Source: DASRBO01 sp035653595 (GTDB lineage: Bacteria > Actinomycetota > Acidimicrobiia > Acidimicrobiales > JAJPHE01). From it: 22,627 nucleotides of DNA. Of the stretch, positions 15,244 through 22,062 are shown one piece after another. Under the pieces are notes generated by a model, which saw only the letters and a program-made list of their open reading frames with translations, was not told where the DNA came from and did no database searches. Made by a program: the position numbers and the translations under genes. Location of the stretch: contig DASRBO010000091.1 in assembly GCA_035653595.1 (NCBI GenBank), forward strand, positions 1-22,627, read 5' to 3'. Positions within the stretch are counted from its first letter, which is position 1, and the number at the start of each line of letters is the position of its first letter.

Positions 15244-15851
15244 GCCGGCCGCCGTCGGCGCCCTCCCGCCGGCACGGGAAGCGGCTGGCCAACGACGTGC
15301 CGCCGGCCAGGAAGCGCCCGCCGCAGCGCAGACAGGAGATCCTCGAGGCCGCACTGCACCTGTTCCGAAGGCACGGCTACCACGCCGTGGGGATCGACGA
15401 CATCGGGGCGGCGGTGGGCATAAGCGGCCCGGCCGTCTACCGGCACTTCGCCAACAAGGAGGAGCTTCTGGTCTCCGCCCTCGATGCCGCCGTCGTGCAG
15501 CTGTGGCCGGAGATCGACGCCTCCGCCGACGCCCAGGTCGAGCACTTCGTGGCCCGCCACGTCGACTTCGCCGTAGACAACGCCGACGTCCTCGCCCTCT
15601 GGTACCAGGAGTGGCGCAACCTGCCCGCCCCCGCCCGCCGCAGGCAACGACGGATCCAGCGCCGCTACGTCCAGGCCTGGACGACCGCCCTGCTCCGCTC
15701 GAGGCCGGAGCTGGCCCCGGAACGGGCCGAGGCCATGGTCCGCGGCGCCATCGGCCTGGTGCACTCGGTGGCCGACTACTCGGCCACCATGCCGGCAGCC
15801 GAGCTGCGGCCCCTACTGGCGGACATGGCGGGGCGCTCGCTACAGGCCTGA
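15240..15851 (+). CDS. TetR/AcrR family transcriptional regulator
   Basis: This 203-residue one-domain repressor type has a TetR N-terminal HTH at about 32-78 (RQEILEAALHLFRRHGYHAVGIDDI, then AVGISGPAVYRHFANKEELL, split here). A helical ligand domain follows, including WYQEWRNLP, seen in many actinobacterial lipid/acyl-CoA TetR regulators. The first ~30 residues are basic and Pro-rich, so the start is not certain; GTG 15240 overlaps the previous stop (GTGA), while GTG 15297 would trim 19 residues. Neither has a good Shine-Dalgarno. As the last gene of the carboxylase operon it is the obvious candidate to bind the palindrome at 10777-10792 and sense an acyl-CoA. The family is certain; target and ligand are inferred. 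Confidence 0.9.
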   Translation: MSRPPSAPSRRHGKRLANDVPPARKRPPQRRQEILEAALHLFRRHGYHAVGIDDIGAAVGISGPAVYRHFANKEELLVSALDAAVVQLWPEIDASADAQVEHFVARHVDFAVDNADVLALWYQEWRNLPAPARRRQRRIQRRYVQAWTTALLRSRPELAPERAEAMVRGAIGLVHSVADYSATMPAAELRPLLADMAGRSLQA

Positions 15852-15932
15852 GGGCCGGTAATACGACCACCCTGCAGCGGTGTATCACCACTCCGGGATG
15901 GCGCTGTTCTCGGTCTCGGGTGCGCCGGTGCC

Positions 15933-15950
15933 GCCGCCACCAAGGGCGGC
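15933..15950 (+). terminator. Weak GC hairpin after the TetR gene
   Basis: GCCGCC and GGCGGC form a perfect 6-bp stem with a 6-nt loop, about 80 nt after the TetR stop and just before the next promoter. No U-tract follows. It could be a terminator or chance in GC-rich DNA. Confidence 0.2.
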
Positions 15951-15959
15951 GATGGGCCA

Positions 15960-15965
15960 TAGTGT
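15960..15965 (+). promoter_or_regulatory. Leaderless-type -10 element before the CrtC-like gene
   Basis: TAGTGT ends 5 nt before the ATG at 15971, so transcripts would start at or near the initiation codon. No Shine-Dalgarno is present. The same hexamer in the same position precedes the SDR gene at 6528. A small palindrome GGTG-TAT-CACC lies at 15879-15889. Confidence 0.42.
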
Positions 15966-15970
15966 CGGCC

Positions 15971-16927
15971 ATGAGCCCCATCCTCGACCCGTCCCACGAT
16001 CTGGCCCACCCGGTCGAGGGCGACGGCGCCTGGTCCGAGTCGTACTACTTCAACGCCTACGACCCCCAGACCGACTGCGGCTTCTACTCCCGCATCGGCA
16101 TCCGCCCCAACGAGGGCTCGATGGACGTCGGCCTGTCCGTCTGGGTCCCGGGCGGTGGCCTCGCCCATCTGCGCTGGGTCCGCCCCCAGGACGCGATGGT
16201 CGAGCGCGACCTCGAGGTCGGGCCCGTCCGCTACCGGATGATCGAACCGGGGCGGGCATGGAGGCTCACCGCCGAAGGGACGAGCAGCGTCGGACCGCTG
16301 GCCATGGACGTCACCTTCGAGGCCCTCACCCCGCTCATCGGGGCCGACGGGCAGGCCGGGCAGTCCAGCTCGGACAGCACCGAGGCCCGTCAGGTGGTCG
16401 GCAAGGGCCACCTCGAGCAGGCCGGGCGGTGGTCGGGATGGATCGAGGTGGACGGCCGCCGCAGCCAGCTGGGCCCCGAGGCGAGAGGCAACCGCGACAA
16501 GTCGTGGGGCCCTCGCCGCTGGGGCGGGCCGCGGATGTGGAGGTGGTTCTCGATCAACGTCGGCGACGACACCCACTTCGGCGGCATCCTCATCGGCACC
16601 GACTCGGCCGAGCTGCACCGGGGATGGGTCTGGAAGGAGGGCGAGCTCGCCTCCATCGCCTCCTGGGACGTGACCTCGGAGCTGGAAGACGACGGGGTCA
16701 CCCACCGCAGGACCTGGGTCAAGGCCGAGGACAAGTCGGGCACGGTCCACGACCTGGCTGCGGACATCCTGCGGGTGGAGCCAGGAGCCGCCGGCATCCG
16801 GCCCGGGGCCACCATCGTCAACGAAGGGCTGGCCCGGTGGACCTACGAGGGGCGGACCGGCTACGGGATCAGCGAGTACCTCCATCAGCTCGACGCCGAC
16901 GCTCGCCCGGTGGTGGCCATCCGCTGA
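15971..16927 (+). CDS. CrtC/AttH lipocalin-like protein (DUF7064-type)
   Basis: This 318-residue protein is of uncharacterised function. The sequence is rich in Trp, Gly and alternating beta-strand patterns, with paired beta domains suggested. The segment GNRDKSWGPRRW at 173-184 matches the G-x-R-D-x-S-W-G-x-R pattern found in CrtC-like lipocalin and DUF7064/DUF7065 proteins of Actinomycetota and Proteobacteria; some relatives are carotenoid 1,2-hydratases, but no carotenoid genes are here. There is no signal peptide or membrane segment. The frame is open upstream into the TetR gene, but ATG 15971 is the logical start because the upstream translation resembles nothing and a -10 element precedes it. 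It is separated from the TetR operon by 119 bases and is convergent with the crotonase gene. A role in lipid or acyl-CoA metabolism is guilt by association only. Confidence 0.72.
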   Translation: MSPILDPSHDLAHPVEGDGAWSESYYFNAYDPQTDCGFYSRIGIRPNEGSMDVGLSVWVPGGGLAHLRWVRPQDAMVERDLEVGPVRYRMIEPGRAWRLTAEGTSSVGPLAMDVTFEALTPLIGADGQAGQSSSDSTEARQVVGKGHLEQAGRWSGWIEVDGRRSQLGPEARGNRDKSWGPRRWGGPRMWRWFSINVGDDTHFGGILIGTDSAELHRGWVWKEGELASIASWDVTSELEDDGVTHRRTWVKAEDKSGTVHDLAADILRVEPGAAGIRPGATIVNEGLARWTYEGRTGYGISEYLHQLDADARPVVAIR

Positions 16928-16956
16928 CCTGCCGTCACCGGCGGAGTCGCTGACGG

Positions 16957-16973
16957 CCGCCGAAATCCGGCGG
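16957..16973. terminator. GC hairpin between convergent genes
   Basis: CCGCCG-AAATC-CGGCGG is a perfect 6-bp, all-GC stem with a 5-nt loop, located 30 nt after the CrtC-like stop in the 160-bp convergent gap 16928-17087. It lacks a U-tract on either strand. It could serve as a bidirectional weak terminator; nothing else is recognised in this gap. Confidence 0.35.
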
Positions 16974-17087
16974 AAGGGCCCGACTCGTGACCGGCGGGGG
17001 CCTTCCTGGAGGACCTTCGCCCCTGCCGGGGGATCCGGCGCCTCCCTACGGTGGCCTCGAGGTGGTGCTCACCCGGTAGAAGGCCTC

Positions 17088-17918
17088 TCAGGAGAAGCGG
17101 GGTGGCCGCCTCTCGCGGAAGGCGGCCACGCCCTCGGCCACGTCGGGGTGGTGATCGGTCACCGCCGTACGGGCGGCGATGTCGTCGAAGGCGTGGGCGG
17201 CGGACAGCTCGGCGGCGTTGTAGAGGGCGCGCTTGAGCATCCGCATCGCCACCTGCGGCCCGGCCGCCAACTCGGCGGCCAGCTCGAGGCTCCGGGCCAT
17301 GAGCGCCTCGGGCTCGACCACCTCGTGCACCAGGCCGAGCTCGAGGGCCTCGCCGGCGGTGAGGATCCGCTTGCGCATGAAGAAGTCCATCGCCTTGGCC
17401 AGCCCGATGAGCTGGACGACGAGGTAATGGCCGCCCTCGTCGGGTAGCAGCCCGAAGCGAAGGGTGGCCGATCCCAGGCGGGCGTCGCTCGACGCGATCC
17501 GGAAGTCGCAGCACAGGGCGAGGGACAGGCCGGTCTGGATGGCCAGGCCGTTGACGGCGGCGATGGTCGGCTTGTCGAGCGCCCGCAGGGAGAGGTTGAG
17601 GCTCTGGGACATGGTCCGGAGCCCCTCGTAGGTGCCGATCGGATCGCGATGGCCGGGGGGCAGGGACGGGACCAGCCGCTGGGCGTCGCCCCAGTCGCGC
17701 CGGCGTCCGCTCATGTCGTCACCGGCACAGAAGGCGCGTCCCGAGCCGGTGATGACCACCACCCGGACGTCGTCGTCCATCTGGAGCTGGGTGAACACCT
17801 CGGTCATGTCGCGCTTCATCGGTTGGGTGGTGCCGTTGAGCCGGTCCGGCTCGTTCATGAGGACCAGGGCCACTCCGTCCGAGGTGGACACTTCGAAACC
17901 GCGGAACTTCCCCTCCAT
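17088..17918 (-). CDS. Enoyl-CoA hydratase/isomerase (crotonase) family, isomerase-like
   Basis: This 276-residue crotonase-fold enzyme acts on an acyl-CoA. The oxyanion-hole segments RAFCAGDD (61-68) and AVNGLAIQTGLSLALCCDFR (121-140) are clear. The two glutamates that add water in classical enoyl-CoA hydratase appear replaced: the position after the GxG loop reads Ser132, and the FGQPE position reads LGSAT. In contrast, GLLPDEGG (156-163) offers Asp160/Glu161, the pattern of PaaG-like and delta3-delta2 enoyl-CoA isomerases. An isomerase is therefore more likely than a hydratase; the alignment was done by eye. The ATG follows GAGGG and lies 10 nt after the stop of the upstream LLM gene, so the two are probably co-transcribed. 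The long insertion DWGDAQRLVPSLPPGHRD (75-92) after the oxyanion loop may shape the acyl pocket. Confidence 0.9.
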   Translation of the reverse strand: MEGKFRGFEVSTSDGVALVLMNEPDRLNGTTQPMKRDMTEVFTQLQMDDDVRVVVITGSGRAFCAGDDMSGRRRDWGDAQRLVPSLPPGHRDPIGTYEGLRTMSQSLNLSLRALDKPTIAAVNGLAIQTGLSLALCCDFRIASSDARLGSATLRFGLLPDEGGHYLVVQLIGLAKAMDFFMRKRILTAGEALELGLVHEVVEPEALMARSLELAAELAAGPQVAMRMLKRALYNAAELSAAHAFDDIAARTAVTDHHPDVAEGVAAFRERRPPRFS

Positions 17919-17928
17919 GCCGGCGCCC

Positions 17929-18771
17929 TCAGCCGGCCAGGGGCGTCAGGGTCTTGGCCAGGCCCTCCAGCACCCCGGGGTCGTGCGGTGGTGGAAGGTG
18001 GATGATCCCCAACTGCGCCCCGGCCTCGGCGAAGGCGGCGGCCGACTCGGCGGTGGCCTCCGGCCCCTCGGCCGGGTCGAAGCGCAAATGGGTGGACACC
18101 AGCACGTCACTCAGCTGCCGTCCGGCATCGACGCAGTGGCGTTCGAGCACCTGAAGCTTGTGCCTGAAGTCCTCGATCGTCCCGCCGACGTAGTTCCAGT
18201 GCTGGGCGTAGCGGGCTGCGGTGCGTAGGGTCCTGCGTTCCCCACTTCCCCCGATGCAGAGGGGTGGGTGGGGCCGCTGCACGGGCTTCGGCTCGCAGCG
18301 GGCCTGGCTCAGGCGGTAGTAGCGACCGTCGAAGTCGGTGGTCTCGTTGGACAGGAGCCCGATCATCACCTGGCACGCCTCCTCGAGCCGGTCGCTGCGC
18401 TGGGCCGGCGTGCCCAACTCGATTCCGTAGGCGCCGGACTCCTGCTGGTTCCAGCCCGCCCCGATACCGATCTCCAGCCTCCCGCCGGAGATGATGTCCA
18501 GGGTGGCCGCCATGTTGGCCAGCACGGCCGGGTGGCGGTAGTGGATGCCGGTGACCAGCACGCCCAGCCGCAGACGCCGGGTCGCCTGCGCCAGCGCCGT
18601 CAGGGTGACCCACCCCTCGAGGCACGGCCCGGAGGTGTCCCCCCGGATCGGGTAGAAGTGGTCGAAGGTCCAGCCGGACTCGAACAGTTCGATGTCGTCG
18701 GCGGCCTCGAACACGGCCAGCATGTCGGCCCAGCGGGTGTGCTGGGGCGCCGTCTTGATGGCAAAGCGCAT
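17929..18771 (-). CDS. LLM class F420-dependent oxidoreductase
   Basis: This 280-residue TIM-barrel enzyme of the bacterial luciferase-like family is expected to use deazaflavin F420 (FMN is the alternative). Visible features are the opening strand MRFAIKTAPQ followed by HTRWADML, DHF at ~37-39, RLRLGVLVTGIHYRHPAVLANMAATLD (given in parts: RLRLGVLVTG, then YRHPAVLANM), SGGRLEIGIGAGWNQQE, and PLCIGGSGERRTLR in the C-terminal half. This pattern fits the TIGR03560 group, whose substrates are unknown. No signal peptide is present. It lies 61 nt after the alpha-mannosidase stop on the same strand but appears to have its own leaderless-type promoter with an inverted repeat, and leads into the crotonase gene 10 nt downstream. 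Family is firm; substrate unknown. Confidence 0.9.
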   Translation of the reverse strand: MRFAIKTAPQHTRWADMLAVFEAADDIELFESGWTFDHFYPIRGDTSGPCLEGWVTLTALAQATRRLRLGVLVTGIHYRHPAVLANMAATLDIISGGRLEIGIGAGWNQQESGAYGIELGTPAQRSDRLEEACQVMIGLLSNETTDFDGRYYRLSQARCEPKPVQRPHPPLCIGGSGERRTLRTAARYAQHWNYVGGTIEDFRHKLQVLERHCVDAGRQLSDVLVSTHLRFDPAEGPEATAESAAAFAEAGAQLGIIHLPPPHDPGVLEGLAKTLTPLAG

Positions 18772-18775
18772 GGCT

Positions 18776-18813
18776 GGACCGTAGCCCGCACGGTCCGGGG
18801 CTGCCGACGGTCC
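18776..18813 (-). promoter_or_regulatory. Inverted repeat over leaderless -10 of the LLM gene
   Basis: GGACCGT (18776-18782) and ACGGTCC (18790-18796) form a perfect 7-bp inverted repeat with a 7-nt spacer, and ACGGTCC recurs at 18807-18813. On the minus strand TACGGT (18778-18783) fits a -10 box ending 6 nt before the ATG at 18771. The repeat could be an operator over this promoter, or a hairpin ending the mannosidase transcript, although no U-tract follows. Confidence 0.38.
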
Positions 18814-18832
18814 GGCGGCGGGCCGGCTCGGG

Positions 18833-21800
18833 TCAGCCCTCGAAGAGGAGGGTCACGATCTCGAAGGGGTGGAGGGTCACGATCGCCCAACCCCCCTCGT
18901 TCTCCACCGGCGACTCGGCCGGGGCCTCCAGCAGGTCGACCCGCCGGGCCGTGGGCCCATCGGCGGGGCCTCCGGTGGCCCTTCCGCACCGCACCCTGAC
19001 GCGGCGGTGGGCGCCTCCCGCCTCGTACAGACGCACCACGACCCCGGCCCCGCCGTCGTCCGGAGCCTTGACCGCGCTCACGACCACGGCGGGATCGTCC
19101 ACCTCGACCAGGGAGAACCGCTCGGGGAGGGGCGGACCGGCGTCGACGGGGCCGCCGTCGGCAGGACCCGTCTCGAACGGCACGACCCTGAGCGGCGAGT
19201 TGAGCCCGTGGGCGGCCGCTATCACCCCTCCGCTGACCACATCCCCTTCATGGGGCTGGACGGCGTACACGAACTCGTGCCGGCCGCGGTCGGCCACCGG
19301 GTCGGGCCAGGTGGGCGAGCGCAGGAGCGACAGGCGCATGACGTTGCCCCGGATGTCGTGGCCGTACTTGCAGTCGTTGAGCAGGGCGACGCCGAACCCG
19401 GGCTCGCTCAAATCGGCCCAGGTGTGGGCGCACACCTCGAAGCGGGCGGCGTCCCACGAGGTGTTGGCATGGGTGGTGCGTTCGAGGTGGCCGTACTGGA
19501 TCTCGTAGGTGGCCCGGGGGCTGTGCACCCGCACCGGGAAGGCGGTCTTCAGCAGCCTCTTCGGCTCCTGCCAGTCGATGGTGGTGCGGAACTCCACGAA
19601 GGGGGAGCCGGCCCGGAGCACCATCAGCTGCTCGATGACAGAGTGGCGATAGGTGCGGACCACCCGCACCGCCGCCCGCAACCCGCCGGACTCGACCACC
19701 TCGACCGAGTCGGCCTGCCTGAGCTCGACCACGGCGTCGAAGGCGGCGGCGTCGATGTCCCAGGCGTCGTAGCTGTTCGGGCGGTCGTCGTGGACCTGGA
19801 GAACGTTCCCCGGTCCGTCGAGCACCTCTCGTCCGGACCGAAGATGGACCAGGGACCGGAGCAGGCCCTCCTGGTCCCACTCGACCCGGAGCATCCCGTT
19901 GCTCATCCAGTCGGTCCCGACCGCCACCGGAGCGACTCCTTCGGGCTCGGTCCGGGGGACCTGGACCTGCCAGCCACATGACGGTGCCTCGACCAGGTGC
20001 GGGGCGCCGTCGATGTCCACCACCTCCCGCCGGGGGAAGGCGAGGGGGTTGGCGACCAGCACCGCCGCTTCGGCCGGTCCCTCGGCGGCGCCGGCGCCCA
20101 CCCGCCGGGAGACGGAGCCGAGGGCACCGCCGATGATCGCCTCGGTGGTGTCGGCGAGGTGGTCGTAGGCGGCGGCCGTATCCCGGTAGACCCAGTTGAT
20201 CGACGAGCCGGGGATGATGTCGTGGAACTGGTGGAGCAGCAGGGTCTTCCAGGCCGAGTCCAGCTCGGCGGCGGGATAGTCGCGAGCGGGCCTGGCGGCC
20301 ACCGACCACAGCTCACAGTCCCGCAGGGCCAGCTCGAGCCGGCGGTTGCCCCGCTTGACCTCGGCGTGCGTGGTGTAGGTCCCCCGGTGCATCTCGAGGT
20401 ACAGCTCACCGACCCACACCGGCAGGTCGTCGACGGGGGCGTTCGCCTCTATGGTCTCGAACGCCTCGTTCGTGCTCGTCATCTGCACCCGGGGAGCGCC
20501 TTCGAGGTCCCCGAGGCGACGGGCCCGCTCGAGCATGTGCCGGGTCGGCCCCCCGCCACCGTCGCCCCAGCCGAACAGGTACATGGACCAGTCGGTGAGC
20601 TCCTTCTGGGCGAAGTTCCGCACCCCGTGGAACAGCTGCGCCATGGACATGTCCCCGACATAGGTGTCGGCCGGGGGGAAGTGCGACAGGATCCGGCTGC
20701 CGTCGATGCCCTCCCACCAGAAGGTGTGGTGAGGGAAGCGGTTGACCTGGTTCCAGGACAGCTTCTGGGTGAGGAACCACCTGACCCCGGCAAGGGAGAG
20801 GATCTGGGGGAGGTTGGCCGGGTAGCCGAACACGTCGGGGAGCCAGAGGCTCCTGGTGTCGACGCCGAACTCCTCGGCGAAGAAGCGCTTGCCGTGCACG
20901 ATCTGGCGCACCAGCGACTCCCCCGAGGGAAGGTTGCAGTCGGCCTCGACCCACATGCTGCCGACGACCTCGAACTGCCCGGAGGCGACCCGCTTGCGGA
21001 TCCGCTCGTAGAGGGACGGGTAGCGATCGCGGATCCAGGCCAGCTGCTGGGCCTGGGAGGCGGCGAAGCGGTACTCGGGATAGTCCTCCATCAGGCTGAC
21101 GGCGGTGGAGAAAGTCCGGGCCGCCTTGCGCTCGGTCTCCCTGAGCGGCCAGAGCCAGGCGGTGTCGATGTGGGCGTTGCCGACGGTCGCGTAGCGGTGG
21201 GCCGACTCCGACGCTCGCTTGGCCAGCGCCGTCGCCAGCATCTGGCGGACGGCCGGGGCGGTGCCGGCCACGTCCTCGGGGTCGAGCGCCCGCCCGGCCA
21301 GGTCGAGGCTGCGCAGGATCTGGGCCGCCCGGGGCTCGTCCGGCGGGAGTTGGTCGTACAGCTCGCACAGCAGGGACCAGTCCTCCCAGAGAGCCTCCAC
21401 CTCCCGATCGACCACGGCGAGATGGCAGTGGTCGAGCCGCAGCAGGGGCGCTCCGCCGAAGTCGGGCAGGTACATGGGGCTCGGGTCGGTGCGGCTGTCG
21501 ACCTGGGGATTGGCCGCCGCCTCGATCATGAGCTCGAACGGCTCCCCTCCGGTCGCCGGCTCGGCCACGACCACCTCGTCGTGGTTGGGACTGATGCCCT
21601 GGAGGGGCTCACCACCGCGCCAGACCATGCCCTCGGCGCCGAAGCCGGTGGCCCCTCCGTAGCCCAGACCCACCACCAGGGCGACGGCGCGTCCCGACCA
21701 CTCCGGCGGCACCCGGCCCGATACCCGGAACCAGGTCGTGTCCCAGGCCGGCCCCCACTCCTGGCCCACCGCGAAGGGCTCGAAGCGGCGGCCGACGGCG

Positions 21801-21940
21801 ACCTCGTAGGCGATGGGCTCCCCGCCCACGTGGTGGGCATCGATGTCCACCGGGTGGGAGTACGGCCGCCTGGCTGGTCCGATCAGGCGCCGCAGCACCA
21901 GCTGGGCCCGCCTCCTCCTCACCTGCGCCGGTTCGGCCAC
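18833..21940 (-). CDS. GH38 alpha-mannosidase, Ams1/MAN2C1 type
   Basis: This 1035-residue zinc hydrolase releases alpha-linked mannose. The N-terminal ~240 residues are the beta-rich domain of the cytosolic Ams1/MAN2C1 class (GPAWDTTWFRVSGRVP, then VWRGGEPLQGI). The catalytic domain has zinc ligands H257 and D259 in NAHIDTAWLWP, the nucleophile Asp334 in MWVEADCNLPSGES, WLPDVFGY, LTQKLSWNQVNRFPHHTFWW, FGWGDGGGGPT, and H570/H573 in LLHQFHDIIPGSS. C-terminal beta domains follow and end in VTLLFEG. No signal peptide is present, so it is likely intracellular. I chose GTG 21940 over the in-frame ATG 22051 because GGGAGGG lies 7 nt upstream and residues before it are low-complexity without homology. 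It is divergent from a glycosyltransferase. Specificity (alpha-1,2, 1,3 or 1,6) is unknown. Confidence 0.95.
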   Translation of the reverse strand: MAEPAQVRRRRAQLVLRRLIGPARRPYSHPVDIDAHHVGGEPIAYEVAVGRRFEPFAVGQEWGPAWDTTWFRVSGRVPPEWSGRAVALVVGLGYGGATGFGAEGMVWRGGEPLQGISPNHDEVVVAEPATGGEPFELMIEAAANPQVDSRTDPSPMYLPDFGGAPLLRLDHCHLAVVDREVEALWEDWSLLCELYDQLPPDEPRAAQILRSLDLAGRALDPEDVAGTAPAVRQMLATALAKRASESAHRYATVGNAHIDTAWLWPLRETERKAARTFSTAVSLMEDYPEYRFAASQAQQLAWIRDRYPSLYERIRKRVASGQFEVVGSMWVEADCNLPSGESLVRQIVHGKRFFAEEFGVDTRSLWLPDVFGYPANLPQILSLAGVRWFLTQKLSWNQVNRFPHHTFWWEGIDGSRILSHFPPADTYVGDMSMAQLFHGVRNFAQKELTDWSMYLFGWGDGGGGPTRHMLERARRLGDLEGAPRVQMTSTNEAFETIEANAPVDDLPVWVGELYLEMHRGTYTTHAEVKRGNRRLELALRDCELWSVAARPARDYPAAELDSAWKTLLLHQFHDIIPGSSINWVYRDTAAAYDHLADTTEAIIGGALGSVSRRVGAGAAEGPAEAAVLVANPLAFPRREVVDIDGAPHLVEAPSCGWQVQVPRTEPEGVAPVAVGTDWMSNGMLRVEWDQEGLLRSLVHLRSGREVLDGPGNVLQVHDDRPNSYDAWDIDAAAFDAVVELRQADSVEVVESGGLRAAVRVVRTYRHSVIEQLMVLRAGSPFVEFRTTIDWQEPKRLLKTAFPVRVHSPRATYEIQYGHLERTTHANTSWDAARFEVCAHTWADLSEPGFGVALLNDCKYGHDIRGNVMRLSLLRSPTWPDPVADRGRHEFVYAVQPHEGDVVSGGVIAAAHGLNSPLRVVPFETGPADGGPVDAGPPLPERFSLVEVDDPAVVVSAVKAPDDGGAGVVVRLYEAGGAHRRVRVRCGRATGGPADGPTARRVDLLEAPAESPVENEGGWAIVTLHPFEIVTLLFEG

Positions 21941-21942
21941 CT

Positions 21943-21972
21943 GCTCGCCCTCCCTCGATCGCTGGGGCGAGC
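21943..21972 (-). promoter_or_regulatory. Inverted repeat enclosing the mannosidase ribosome-binding site
   Basis: GCTCGCCC and GGGCGAGC form a perfect 8-bp inverted repeat (21943-21950 and 21965-21972) with a 14-nt spacer. On the minus strand the 3' arm overlaps the GAGGGAGGG Shine-Dalgarno and ends 2 nt before the GTG 21940. As RNA it could fold and limit ribosome access. TACGCT at 21970-21975 is a possible -10; if it is used, the 5' arm lies outside the transcript and the repeat would be an operator instead. Confidence 0.4.
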
Positions 21973-22062
21973 GTACCGATCCGCCGGCGACCCCTCCGAC
22001 CGGCGCCGCCGCCGCGACGCCGCCAGACCCGCTGGGCCTGCACCGAGCCATGATGCGGAGCC

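Noticed and set aside
21941..22051. Longer mannosidase N-terminus starting at ATG 22051
   Set aside because: The added 37 residues are Ala/Gly/Arg low complexity, there is no ribosome-binding site, and a strong one precedes GTG 21940.
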